Below are positions 38,553 through 46,543 of a DNA stretch of 48,027 nucleotides, one piece after another. The position numbers and the translations under genes were made by a program. The stretch is from contig JAUSAZ010000178.1 in assembly GCA_030652255.1 (NCBI GenBank), positions 1 to 48,027 on the forward strand, in the 5' to 3' direction. Origin of the DNA: Myxococcales bacterium (GTDB lineage Bacteria > Myxococcota_A > Polyangia > Polyangiales > Ga0077539). The notes beneath the pieces were generated by a model that saw nothing but the letters and a program-made list of their open reading frames with translations, was not told the origin of the DNA and ran no database searches. Position 1 is the first letter of the stretch, and the number at the start of each line of letters is the position of its first letter.

Positions 38553-39485
38553 ATGCCACCCACGACGGTCCACGAGGCGGTGCTCCTGTGGCTGCGAGAT
38601 GACCCGTCGCAGCTCCGCACGCTGCTCGACCTGACGGGTCACGCGCCCTGCCCTTCGCAGCTGGAGGTGGAGGACTCGGCACTTCGCAAGGCGCTGACGG
38701 TGGACATGGCGCCCGATCTGGTGCTGCGCAGCCCGGCGTCCCACGAGGTCCGTCGCTGGGTCCTCATCGAGGTGCAGCGGCAGCGCGACGCGGAGAAGGC
38801 GCGGCGGTGGCCGCTGGCGATGGCGATCATGGGCGACCGCTACGGTCCCGACGGCGAGCTCATCGTCATCACGGCGTCGGCCTCGGTGGCGCGCTGGGCC
38901 CGTCGCGTCGCCTCGCATCGCAGGGGCGGCACCCGCTGGGGCGTCGAGCCGACGGTGCTGCTCCTCGGTCCCGCGGAGGCGGAGACGATCCTGGCGAAGG
39001 GCCCGCCCGAGATGGCGGTGTTCGCCGCGTGGGTCACGCAGGGGCGCAAGGGGCGTCGCGCCGTCGACCTGGCGCGACGCGCGCTCGCTCGCAGCGACGC
39101 GGTGGCGGACGAGCGATTGCGACGGGTGACACGGGAAGGCATCATGGCCGTGCTGCACCCGTCGGTGATGGAGCAACTGAGGAGCGCCGCGATGATCGAC
39201 ATCAACCAACTCCCCAAGAACCCTGCCTGGGAGCGATGGAAGGAGGAACTCCGCGCCGAGGGAGCGCTGGAGGGCGAGGCCCGCGGTGAGGCCCGCGGTG
39301 AGGCCCGCGGTGAGGCCCGCGGCGAGGCCCGCCTGCTGCTGCGCGTGCTCCGTCGACGCGGCTTCGACGTAGGCGCCGATCTCGAAGCGCGCCTGCTCTC
39401 CACGACCGACCCCGCCCGCATCGAGCGCTGGGCCGACCTCGCCCTCGACGCGCCATCCCTCGACGCCGTCTTCGCCGACGACTGA
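38553..39485 (+). CDS. Rpn/PD-(D/E)XK transposase-like family protein
   Basis: 310 residues. The N-terminus (TTVHEAVLLWLRDDPSQLRT) and the core (SALRKALTVDMAPDLVLRSP ... RRWVLIEVQRQRDAEKARRW) match the Rpn-like nuclease family, with candidate catalytic Asp (APDLVL), Glu and Gln (IEVQ). The C-terminal region has five GEAR repeats followed by LLLRVLRRRGF, a DUF4351-like helical end. Such proteins are often multicopy, and their genes are mobile or fast evolving. The start codon at 38553 follows a less GC-biased stretch. Confidence 0.78.
   Translation: MPPTTVHEAVLLWLRDDPSQLRTLLDLTGHAPCPSQLEVEDSALRKALTVDMAPDLVLRSPASHEVRRWVLIEVQRQRDAEKARRWPLAMAIMGDRYGPDGELIVITASASVARWARRVASHRRGGTRWGVEPTVLLLGPAEAETILAKGPPEMAVFAAWVTQGRKGRRAVDLARRALARSDAVADERLRRVTREGIMAVLHPSVMEQLRSAAMIDINQLPKNPAWERWKEELRAEGALEGEARGEARGEARGEARGEARLLLRVLRRRGFDVGADLEARLLSTTDPARIERWADLALDAPSLDAVFADD
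39273..39332. repeat. 12-bp tandem repeat coding GEAR
   Basis: Five copies of GGCGAGGCCCGC or GGTGAGGCCCGC, each coding Gly-Glu-Ala-Arg. The outer copies have GGC and the inner three GGT, which suggests recent expansion of the inner unit. The frame is kept for any copy number. Confidence 0.95.
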
Positions 39486-39511
39486 CAACGAGCCAACGCC
39501 CCGCCCTCGCG

Positions 39512-40465
39512 TCACCCCAGCGCGGCGATGCCCGCAGCCACGTCGATGACAGGAGCGTAGCCCAGCGCGCGCCGGGCCTTCGCGGTGTTCACCGTGACCT
39601 CCCGGGACATCATCGCGATCGCGAAGGCCGTCATCGGCGGCGGCCGCTTGATCTCGAGCGCGCGCCACGCCGCCTCCAGGGCGCTCGCCATCGGCCGCGC
39701 CACGGCGCCCGGCATGCTCCGCTCGGGCAGCTCGACCCCCTGCGTGCGCGCCATCGCCGTCAGGAACTCCCTCAGCGTCCGCGTCCCCTCGTCGGCGACG
39801 AAGTACGCCTCTCCGCCCTCCCCCGCCGTGAGCGCGAGCTCCACCGCCCGCGCCAGGTTGAGCACGTGCGTCGTCGACGTGCGCGCCCTCCCCCCGTCGA
39901 GCCAGACCCACGCGCCCTCGCGCGCCATGCGCAGCACCGCCGGGAGCACCGAGGTGTCGCGCGGCCCCCACACGAAGCGCGGCCGCACCGAGAGCGTGGC
40001 GAAGCCCTCGGCGTTGGCCGCGAACACCCGCCGCTCGGCCTCGGCCTTGGTCTCGCTGTAGAGGTACTTCTGCACCGCGGGGTAGGGGTGCCGCTCGTCG
40101 ATGTCGACGAGGTCGTGGCCGTCGAAGAGGGCCGCCTCGGTGCCGATGTGCACGAAGCGGCGGACGCCCGCGCGCCGGGCCGCGTCGAGCATGCGCGTGG
40201 TGCCCTCGACGTTGCCCTTCCAGAACTGCTCGCGCGTCCCCCACTCCTCCACGTAGGCCGCGCAGTGCACGACCGCGTCGCAGCCCGCGAGGTGCTCGGG
40301 GCCCACGGCGTCGAGGTCGGCGCGCACCGCCGTCGCCCCGTAGCGGGAGACCGCCTCCGCCGAGGGGGCCGAGCGCGCCATGGCCCGCACCTCGTGCGCT
40401 GGCGCGAGCGCCTCGATGACGTGACCGCCTACGAAACCCGACCCGCCTGTGACGAAGACCTTCAT
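39512..40465 (-). CDS. NAD-dependent epimerase/dehydratase (extended SDR)
   Basis: 317 residues. The nucleotide-binding motif is VFVTGGSGFVGGHVIEAL, with CDAVVHCAAYVEEWG and the active-site YPAVQKYLYSETKAEAE, where YLYSETK provides Tyr...Lys. The C-terminal substrate part (STTHVLNLARAVELAL) matches 3-beta-HSD/UDP-sugar epimerase-like proteins. The start at 40465 overlaps the GyrI-like stop by 4 bp. The substrate is unknown; the steroid-dehydrogenase-like subgroup is one option. Confidence 0.87.
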   Translation of the reverse strand: MKVFVTGGSGFVGGHVIEALAPAHEVRAMARSAPSAEAVSRYGATAVRADLDAVGPEHLAGCDAVVHCAAYVEEWGTREQFWKGNVEGTTRMLDAARRAGVRRFVHIGTEAALFDGHDLVDIDERHPYPAVQKYLYSETKAEAERRVFAANAEGFATLSVRPRFVWGPRDTSVLPAVLRMAREGAWVWLDGGRARTSTTHVLNLARAVELALTAGEGGEAYFVADEGTRTLREFLTAMARTQGVELPERSMPGAVARPMASALEAAWRALEIKRPPPMTAFAIAMMSREVTVNTAKARRALGYAPVIDVAAGIAALG

Positions 40466-40923
40466 GAGAGCGGCCGGTTGAGCTCGGTGCGCCACGTCGA
40501 CGCGTCGGTGCCCGACTCGGGGCCCGCGACGTAGCACTCCCAGAGGCTCTCGGCGGGCTCGTGGCCGTTGGCCGCCATCCACCCGATGAGCTCCCCCCAG
40601 GCGTCGCCGAGACCCTCGTAGGGGCCGCGGTAGGTCGCGCGCGCCACCTTCGCGGCGGGCAACTCCGCAGCGAGCACGCGCCCGACGGGGGCGACCGGCG
40701 CGGTGACGGGGACGCCGACCTCGAAGTCGAAGACCTCGGGGGTCATGCGGAGGTGGTGCGAGAAGACCGGCCCGGCGGGCCCGATGCCCTGCGCCGCGAC
40801 CGCGGCGATGACCTCCCCGATGGCGGGACCCATGACCTGCTGGATCTCCGCGCGGGGGATGGTGAGCCGGATGACGGCGGTGGGCTGCGCGGCGGTGTGC
40901 GTGATCTCGGGCGTGTCGAGCAT
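40462..40923 (-). CDS. GyrI-like small-molecule-binding domain protein
   Basis: 153 residues. The layout is that of the GyrI-like/AraC effector-binding domain: PTAVIRLTIPRAEIQQVMGP, VFSHHLRMTPEVFDFEVGVP, LPAAKVARATYRGPYEGLGD and a C-terminal WECYVAGPESGTD. The last block contains the conserved Glu of the binding pocket. It is a stand-alone domain with no DNA-binding part. It overlaps the epimerase gene (ATGA), so the two are co-translated. Ligand hydrolysis or drug binding has been shown for some relatives. Confidence 0.85.
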   Translation of the reverse strand: MLDTPEITHTAAQPTAVIRLTIPRAEIQQVMGPAIGEVIAAVAAQGIGPAGPVFSHHLRMTPEVFDFEVGVPVTAPVAPVGRVLAAELPAAKVARATYRGPYEGLGDAWGELIGWMAANGHEPAESLWECYVAGPESGTDASTWRTELNRPLS

Positions 40924-41000
40924 GGCGGTGGGTCTCCTGCGAGGATGTCGTCGCAGCGGCCGTGGGGTGTCAACGAAGCGGTGCACGCCAGCGGAGGGAC

Positions 41001-41618
41001 TCAGCCGCCGTCTTCGTCCGCCACGAAGAGGTCATCGAGGTCGACTTCGACCGCGTCGAAGGGTGCAGCCCGCGCTCGCCCGCCGGGGGTGAAGACGCCG
41101 ACGATCACGTAGCCCTCATCTGCGCGGTGGAGCACCGTCAGCGAGCGGCGCTCCGGGTCGGCCAGCCAGTACCAGGCGACGCCCGCGCGGTGATACGCCT
41201 CGCGCTTGCGTCCGGTGTCGACGGTCGCGGTCGACGGGGAGAGCACCTCGCAGATCCAGTCGGGGACATCCACCACGAGGCCGCGACCGTCAGGTGTGGG
41301 CAGGCGGGGATGGTGCTCACGTCGCCAGCCCAGGAGATCGGGGCGGCAGCCGATGCCGCCGAGCTCCATGTCGACCTCCGCGGAGAGCCACCACCCGCCG
41401 GGGCGCTCGTCGTCCCCACGACGGCGGTCGAAGCGCGGAGCGAGCGCGCCGCTGACCTGGGTCTGCACGCGCCCGTGGGTGGGGCCCGGCATCCCCTGGT
41501 AGACGATGCGACCATCGATGAGCTCGGCGCGCTGCTCCTCGGGGATCGCGAGCCACTCGGCGATGGTCGCGCGCCGCGGAGGGGCTGACGGCGTGGTCTC
41601 TGTATGAGCGGTCGCCAT
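41001..41618 (-). CDS. Uma2 family endonuclease-like protein
   Basis: 205 residues. The Uma2 (DUF820) PD-(D/E)XK fold is indicated by EQRAELIDGRIVYQ, GPTHGRVQTQVS, CRPDLLGWRRE (Asp), CEVLSPSTATVDTGRKREAY (Glu and Lys/Arg), and GVAWYWLADPERRSLTVL. These proteins are abundant in cyanobacteria and Myxococcota and are often multicopy. True nuclease activity has rarely been tested. It stands alone, with 77-131 bp on either side. Confidence 0.88.
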   Translation of the reverse strand: MATAHTETTPSAPPRRATIAEWLAIPEEQRAELIDGRIVYQGMPGPTHGRVQTQVSGALAPRFDRRRGDDERPGGWWLSAEVDMELGGIGCRPDLLGWRREHHPRLPTPDGRGLVVDVPDWICEVLSPSTATVDTGRKREAYHRAGVAWYWLADPERRSLTVLHRADEGYVIVGVFTPGGRARAAPFDAVEVDLDDLFVADEDGG

Positions 41619-41749
41619 ACGCGAGGATGAGGCGCACGGCGCGAGCGAGGCAAGCGCAGCGCGGTGTTTCAGGGATTCGGAGCAAGGGGTCTCCTTGGGG
41701 TACCGCGCCCGTCGCCGCGTACTTCAGTGCGCGGCGACGGGCGCGGTGG

Positions 41750-42400
41750 TCACGGGGTCGGAGGGTCGCACGCGGCGAGGCCGAGGCGCGCGGCCACGGC
41801 GGGCGCTGGGGAGTACACGGTCTCGCGAGGGGTGATCAGGCGGGCGCGGTCGTGGCGGAGCTCGCGCTGCTCGGCGACGAAGGCGGAGAGGTCTTCGACG
41901 CCGACGGTGCACTCCTCGACGAGGCGTCGCAGGGCCGCGCCGCGCAGCCCGAGCTGGATCGCGCGCCGCTCGCAGGGCTCACCCGTCGGGACGTGGTCGG
42001 GGTCCCACTGGAGCCGCACGTCGGAGCGGCGCACCGCGGCCTCCCAGGCCTCGCGCGACTCGAAGTGCCCCGGGTCGAAGCCCGACGGGACGGCCGCCGC
42101 GAGGATGTCCTCGAAGCCCGCGCGGGTGATGCGCAGCGCGAGCGTGACCTCCTGGTCGGGCTTCGTCCCCCACCCGCTGCGGAACATCATCCAGAGGAAG
42201 TTGGGCTTGATCCAGCTCATGCGCCCCATGCCGAACCCGCCGCCGCCGAGGCGCCCGTCGGCGACCGCCGCAGCACCGATGGAGGGCCGGTACGCCTGGT
42301 AGACGATGACCGTGTCGTCGTCGTGCTGCGCGAGGATGTGCCGCCCGGAGGCGGGCCAGCGGGCGCGCTGCGCTGCGTAGGCTTCGTAGCGGAGGGGCAT
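41750..42400 (-). CDS. DUF4291 family protein
   Basis: 216 residues from the ATG at 42400, chosen because GAGG lies 6 nt upstream; in-frame ATG 42406 and GTG 42412 exist. The last would overlap the preceding stop as GTGA. Conserved DUF4291 blocks are visible: LRYEAYAAQRARWPASGRHI, VIVYQAYRPSIGAAA, RMSWIKPNFLWMMFRSGWGT and VRLQWDPDHVP. The biochemical role of the family is unknown. It is co-transcribed with the S24-like gene just upstream. Confidence 0.88.
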   Translation of the reverse strand: MPLRYEAYAAQRARWPASGRHILAQHDDDTVIVYQAYRPSIGAAAVADGRLGGGGFGMGRMSWIKPNFLWMMFRSGWGTKPDQEVTLALRITRAGFEDILAAAVPSGFDPGHFESREAWEAAVRRSDVRLQWDPDHVPTGEPCERRAIQLGLRGAALRRLVEECTVGVEDLSAFVAEQRELRHDRARLITPRETVYSPAPAVAARLGLAACDPPTP

Positions 42401-42408
42401 GGACATCC

Positions 42409-42711
42409 TCACGGGGCGACGCCGATGAGCCGCCCGAAGACCTGCCGCCGGGTCACCCAGCCGTTGATGCCGCCGCGGTTGTTGCCGATCTGCAACCGCT
42501 CTCCCTGGATCGCCTTCACCAGGTGCAGGTACTGGTTGCCGTTCACGCGGCACAGCACGATGTCGCCCGTCGCGAGCACGGTCTCTCCCAGCGGCTCTAC
42601 CGTGCAGAGGTCGCCGCTCGAGATCTTGCCCACCATGCTGTTGCCGCGCGGACGGAACTGCACCGTCTCACCCGTCGTCAGCCGCGCGATGTGTCCGTCT
42701 GCCCAGCCCAT
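42409..42711 (-). CDS. Small S24/S26 (LexA/signal-peptidase fold) protein
   Basis: 100 residues, only the catalytic-type domain. RPRGNSMVGKISSGDLCTVE carries the 'GNSM..' Ser motif of S24/S26 peptidases, and QYLHLVKAIQGERLQIGNNR has a Lys in the position expected for the dyad. Without a DNA-binding or membrane part it cannot act as LexA or as a classical signal peptidase. Similar stand-alone proteins exist widely in bacteria and have no known function. The next gene begins within a few bases (DUF4291). TATGGT lies 17-12 bases before its ATG. Confidence 0.8.
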   Translation of the reverse strand: MGWADGHIARLTTGETVQFRPRGNSMVGKISSGDLCTVEPLGETVLATGDIVLCRVNGNQYLHLVKAIQGERLQIGNNRGGINGWVTRRQVFGRLIGVAP

Positions 42712-42746
42712 GCGCCCACCATACCGGATCGTGCGACGATGAGCGC

Positions 42747-43979
42747 GTGACCGTGGCCCCCTCGCCCTCGCTCTCCCTCTGGGGTCGATTCCATCACTCG
42801 TCGCGGTGGCTCTCCCGCCGCCTGGGCGCGGCGGGCTACCTGTCCATGACCGTCCCGCTGACGGTGGTCTTCCTGCTGCGCCTGCTCGGGCTCTACGACG
42901 GCGCGATCCGCGACCTGATGAGCTTCGTCGGGCCGCTGATGATGTTCGTGCTCGGGCCGGCGCTGCTCCTCTTCGGCTGGCGCAGCGGGAAGCCGCAGTG
43001 GTTCCACGGGGCGCTCCGCCTCGAAGGCGACCGCATCGAGCTCGCCACCGACCGCGGCACCGTGCGCTTCGACGCCCGCAGCGTCACCGAGGGGATACGC
43101 CACGACGCCGCCCGCGGCGGCTTCGAGCTGCACCTCGATCACGAGCAGGTGATCGGCGGCGAGATGCTCACCGCCGCCCCGGGCACCTCGGTCGACTCGG
43201 CCGGGCTGCTGCGCGCGCTCGGGGTCGACGCCTCGCGCCGCGCCGTCACCCTGCGCACCTCGCCGATGGACTCGCCGGCCTTCCGCGCCGCGTGGTTCTT
43301 CGTGGGCGTCATCCCTGCGCTGCTCTCCCTCGCCGACGTGAGGGTGCGGCTCGCGCTGATGGTGCTGGGCGCGGCGCTCGCCTGGGTGCTCGCGGCGGCG
43401 TGGCGCGGCCCGGCGGTGACCATCGGCCTCGACGGCCTGCGGGTGGAGACGCTCGTCAAGGCGCGCTTCATCCCGTGGTCGGCGGTGACGAAGGTGGCGG
43501 TCGACGGGCGCCTGCTCCGCGCGACCCTCGCGAGCGGCGAGTCGGTGCCCCTCGGGGGCGCCACCGGCGGGGCGAGGTCGCGCGCCGAGGCAATGCGGTC
43601 GCGCATCGAGGAGGCGCGCTCGCAGGCGGCGACGGCCGACCCGCGGCACGAGGCGGCGACGGCGCGGCAGGGGCGCACCGAGGCCCAGTGGCGCGAGGCG
43701 ATGGCGGCGCTGGTGGGCAGCGCCAGCTACCGCGACGAGCCGGTGAGCGAAGGGGACCTGGAGGCCGTGCTGCGCGCCGGGACGGCCTCCGCGGAGCAGC
43801 GGGAGGGGGCGGCGCTGGCGCTGATGGCGGTGGACCCGGCGCGCAACGCGACGAGGGTGCGCATCGCCGCGGGCTCGCTGGCCGACGAGCCCACGAAGGA
43901 GGCGCTCGAGGCGATCGCCCGAGGCGGCGACGACGACGCGGAGGCGAGCCGGCATCGGCCGGGGCGGCGTCGACACTAG
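42747..43979 (+). CDS. Membrane protein with PH-like segments, unknown function
   Basis: 410 residues, GTG start. Four hydrophobic segments are seen: YLSMTVPLTVVFLLRLLGLY, LMSFVGPLMMFVLGPALLLF, FFVGVIPALLSLA and LALMVLGAALAWVLAAAW. After each pair lies a beta-rich stretch (RLEGDRIELATDRGTVRFDA and TIGLDGLRVETLVKARFIPW) like bacterial PH domains. The C-terminal third is Ala/Glu/Arg-rich and helical. Function unknown. It is divergent from the S24-like gene with only 35 bp between the starts. The 45-bp repeat array begins 30 bp after its stop. Confidence 0.75.
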   Translation: MTVAPSPSLSLWGRFHHSSRWLSRRLGAAGYLSMTVPLTVVFLLRLLGLYDGAIRDLMSFVGPLMMFVLGPALLLFGWRSGKPQWFHGALRLEGDRIELATDRGTVRFDARSVTEGIRHDAARGGFELHLDHEQVIGGEMLTAAPGTSVDSAGLLRALGVDASRRAVTLRTSPMDSPAFRAAWFFVGVIPALLSLADVRVRLALMVLGAALAWVLAAAWRGPAVTIGLDGLRVETLVKARFIPWSAVTKVAVDGRLLRATLASGESVPLGGATGGARSRAEAMRSRIEEARSQAATADPRHEAATARQGRTEAQWREAMAALVGSASYRDEPVSEGDLEAVLRAGTASAEQREGAALALMAVDPARNATRVRIAAGSLADEPTKEALEAIARGGDDDAEASRHRPGRRRH

Positions 43980-43987
43980 GCGGTAGG

Positions 43988-44430
43988 TCGCAGGAGTGCT
44001 GACGGGTTGAGCACCCGCCCACGTCCACAGTCACCGGCCTCGCCGATCGAGGGGAGCGCCCGCCGACGCTTGCGAGCACCGGCCTCGCCGATCGAGGGGA
44101 GCACCCGCCCACGCTTGCGAGCACCGGCCTCGCCGATCGAGGGGAGCGCCCGCCCACGCTTGCGAGCACCGGCCTCGCCCGATGTCTGGAGCCCCGTGGC
44201 TGTCGCCTCGGATTGGGCGCGCTGGGACAACGTGGGCGGGCGCTCCCCTCGATCGGCGAGGCCGGTGCTCGCAAGCGTGGGCGGGCGCTCCCCTCGATCG
44301 GCGAGGCCGGTCACTGCAGACGTGAGCGGGTGCTCCCCTCGATCGGCGAGGCCGGTCACTGCAGACGTGGGCGGGTGCTCCCCTCGATCGGCGAGACCGG
44401 TGACTGCAAGCGGGGGAGGGCGCTCCGCGG
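43988..44430. repeat. Large inverted array of 45-bp repeats
   Basis: The left part has 3.8 direct copies of a 45-bp unit (44009-44180). After about 50 bp of unrelated sequence (44181-44230) come four full inverted copies and a partial fifth (44231 to about 44430). Unit ends differ slightly (CTTGCGAG, GTCCACAG and similar). Each unit contains CCTCG-N5-CGAGG, a small hairpin. The two arms together can form a very long cruciform or RNA stem. It fills the gap between the membrane protein and pqqC, and no gene with proper codon bias is present in it. Confidence 0.95.
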
Positions 44431-44441
44431 GAGAGGTGCGC

Positions 44442-44447
44442 TACGAT
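44442..44447 (+). promoter_or_regulatory. Candidate -10 element of pqqC
   Basis: TACGAT, 11-16 bases before the pqqC ATG, in the T-A-n-n-A-T form of a sigma-70 -10. The transcript would be almost leaderless. No convincing -35 element is found 17 bases upstream, where the last repeat copy decays. Confidence 0.35.
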
Positions 44448-44457
44448 GCCCGGCGCC

Positions 44458-45156
44458 ATGACCGACCCGCTCTCCCCCGACGATTTCCTCGCTGCGCTCC
44501 GCGACGTCGGCGCGCGCAAGTACCACGACAAGCACCGCTTCCACGTCTTGATGAACGAGGGGGGCCTCACCCCCGCGCAGCTCAAGGTCTGGGCCCTCAA
44601 CCGCTTCTATTACCAGCGCAGCATCCCGGTGAAGGACTGCTCCGTCATGGCCCGCATGCCCTCGCCCCGCGACCGGCGGCGGTGGCGCCAGCGCCTCGTC
44701 GACCAGGACGGCGCCGGGCCCGATGACGAGGGCGGCATCGAGGCCTGGCTGCGCCTCGTCGAGGCCTGCGGCGGCACGCGCGACGAGGCGTGGTCGGGCG
44801 CCGGGCTGCTCCCGGGGGTGCGCTTCGCCGTCGACGCCTACGTCCACTTCGTGCGCGAGCGGCCGTGGGTGGAGGGCGTGGCCTCGTCGCTGACGGAGCT
44901 GTTCTCCCCGACGCTGATGTCGGTGCGCATCGTGGCCTTCGAGACGCACTACCCCTGGGTCGCCGCCGAGGGGCTCACCTACTTCCGCGGTCGGCCCACG
45001 CGCGCCACCAAGGACAGCGACCACGCCGTCGAGATCGTGCTCGCGCACTGCACCACCCGCCCGATGCAGGACGCCGCCATCGCCGCGCTCGACTTCAAGT
45101 GCGACCTGCTCTGGGCGCAGCTCGACGCCATCTACTGGCACTGCGTCGCGCCGTGA
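44458..45156 (+). CDS. pqqC: Pyrroloquinoline-quinone synthase PqqC
   Basis: 232 residues. PqqC is a cofactorless oxidase that carries out the final ring closure and oxidation of PQQ. Family motifs are KYHDKHRFHVLMNEG, LNRFYYQRSIPVKDCSVMAR, VDAYVHFVRERPWVEGVASS, FAPTLMSVR-like SPTLMSVRIVAFETHYPWV, and the late LDFKCDLLWAQLDAIYW. Active-site His residues occur in the HPWV/HYPWV-type and KYHDKH segments. The ATG at 44458 is chosen over 44446. It overlaps pqqD by 4 bp (GTGA) and lies right after the repeat array. pqqA and pqqB are not found nearby. Confidence 0.93.
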   Translation: MTDPLSPDDFLAALRDVGARKYHDKHRFHVLMNEGGLTPAQLKVWALNRFYYQRSIPVKDCSVMARMPSPRDRRRWRQRLVDQDGAGPDDEGGIEAWLRLVEACGGTRDEAWSGAGLLPGVRFAVDAYVHFVRERPWVEGVASSLTELFSPTLMSVRIVAFETHYPWVAAEGLTYFRGRPTRATKDSDHAVEIVLAHCTTRPMQDAAIAALDFKCDLLWAQLDAIYWHCVAP

Positions 45157-45437
45157 GCGACGACGCGCGCCGCCCCACCCTCGCCCGCCGCGCCCGGCTG
45201 CGCTGGGACGCGGCGCGCGCGCAGCACGTGGTGGTGGTCCCCGAGGGGGTGCTCGCGCTCACCGCCGAGGGCGCCGAGGTGGCCGCGCTGCTCGACGGCC
45301 GACGCTCCGTCGCCGCCGTGATCGACGCGCTCGCCGAGGCCCACCCCGAGGCGCCGCGGGAGGTCATCGGCGACGACGTGCGGGACTTCGTCGGGCGCCT
45401 CGTGGCGCGCGGGTACGTCACCCTGGAGGCGCCGTGA
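45153..45437 (+). CDS. pqqD: PQQ biosynthesis chaperone PqqD
   Basis: 94 residues, the normal length. PqqD binds the precursor peptide PqqA and presents it to PqqE. The wHTH-type RRE fold is recognised in RLRWDAARAQHVVVVPEGVL, LTAEGAEVAALLDGRRSVAA and DVRDFVGRLVARGYV. GTG start overlapping the pqqC stop; its own stop overlaps the pqqE GTG start by 4 bp. Strict overlap of the three genes supports coupled translation. Confidence 0.93.
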   Translation: MSDDARRPTLARRARLRWDAARAQHVVVVPEGVLALTAEGAEVAALLDGRRSVAAVIDALAEAHPEAPREVIGDDVRDFVGRLVARGYVTLEAP

Positions 45438-46537
45438 TCGACCCCCCGGTCGCCCTGCTGGCCGAGCTCACCTACCGCTGCCCGCTGCGCTGCGCGTACT
45501 GCTCCAACCCCACCGACTGGCGCGACTACGGCGACGAGCTCGACACCGCCGCGTGGGCGCGGGTGCTGCGCGAGGCCGCGGAGCTCGGCGCGCTGCACGT
45601 GCACTTCTCCGGGGGCGAGCCCCTGCTGCGCGACGACCTGGAGTCCCTGGTGCGCGCGGCCCGCGACGCGGGGCTCTACACCAACCTCATCACCTCGGCG
45701 TGGCGGGTGACCCGAGAGCGCCTGGCCGCCCTCGCCGACGCGGGCCTCGACCACGTGCAGGTGAGCGTGCAGGACAGCGACGCCGCGCACGCCGACGCCC
45801 TGGCGGGCACGTCCACCCACGCCCACAAGCTGGAGGCCGCGCGGGAGGTGAAGGCCCTCGGGATGGCGCTGTCGGTCAACGCCGTGCTGCACCGGCGCAA
45901 CCTCGCGCGGGTGGGGGAGATCATCGCGCTGGCGGAGTCCGTCGGGGCCGAGCGGCTGGAGCTCGCCAACACCCAGTGGCACGGCAGCGCCCTCGCCCAC
46001 CGCGACGCGCTGATGCCCGACCGCGAGACCCTCGCGCGGGCCCAGGCCGTGGCCCTCGCCGAGCGGGCGCGGCTGCGCGGGACCATGGACGTCATCTGGG
46101 TGATCCCCGACTGGTACGAGGACGCGCCGCGGCCCTGCATGGACGGCTGGGGGCGGCGCTTCGTGACGGTGATCCCGACCGGGGTGGCGCTCCCCTGCCC
46201 CGGGGCCCACGGGTTACCTGGCATGGTATTCGACAGCGTGCGCGAGCGGGCGCTCGGGGACATCTGGCGCGAGGGCGCGGACTTCCAGCGCTACCGCGGC
46301 ACCGGGTGGATGTCCCCCACCTGCGCGGGCTGCGAGCGCCGGGACGTGGACTTCGGCGGCTGCCGCTGCCAGGCCTTCGCCCTCACCGGCGACGCCGCGC
46401 GCACCGACCCGGCCTGCCCGAAGAGCCCCGACCATCACCTCGTGCGCGACCTGCGGCGCGAGCGCCCCGCGACCGCGATGGAGCCCGAGGGACCGCTCTA
46501 CCGCATCGACATCCGGCGGGGCCCTCGCGCATCCTGA
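45434..46537 (+). CDS. pqqE: PqqA peptide cyclase PqqE (radical SAM/SPASM)
   Basis: 367 residues. PqqE joins the Glu and Tyr side chains of PqqA. The radical SAM motif is C-P-L-R-C-A-Y-C in LTYRCPLRCAYCSNP, followed by HVHFSGGEPLLRDDL. The SPASM region is CMDGWGRRFVTVIPTG, LPCPGAHGLPGM, then CAGCERRDVDFGGCRCQAFA, which is typical of PqqE. GTG start overlaps pqqD by 4 bp. A 376-residue gene follows after 6 bp. Confidence 0.95.
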   Translation: MIDPPVALLAELTYRCPLRCAYCSNPTDWRDYGDELDTAAWARVLREAAELGALHVHFSGGEPLLRDDLESLVRAARDAGLYTNLITSAWRVTRERLAALADAGLDHVQVSVQDSDAAHADALAGTSTHAHKLEAAREVKALGMALSVNAVLHRRNLARVGEIIALAESVGAERLELANTQWHGSALAHRDALMPDRETLARAQAVALAERARLRGTMDVIWVIPDWYEDAPRPCMDGWGRRFVTVIPTGVALPCPGAHGLPGMVFDSVRERALGDIWREGADFQRYRGTGWMSPTCAGCERRDVDFGGCRCQAFALTGDAARTDPACPKSPDHHLVRDLRRERPATAMEPEGPLYRIDIRRGPRAS

Positions 46538-46543
46538 GCGGCG

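Noticed and set aside
43988..44430. Regular 45-bp repeats taken as a CRISPR array
   Set aside because: Units are directly adjacent with no unique spacers, half are inverted, and no cas genes are present.
43976..44461. Repeat-coded proteins on both strands of the 45-bp array
   Set aside because: They are open only because the unit is 45 bp and stop-free; no codon bias, ribosome site or non-repeat domain supports them.
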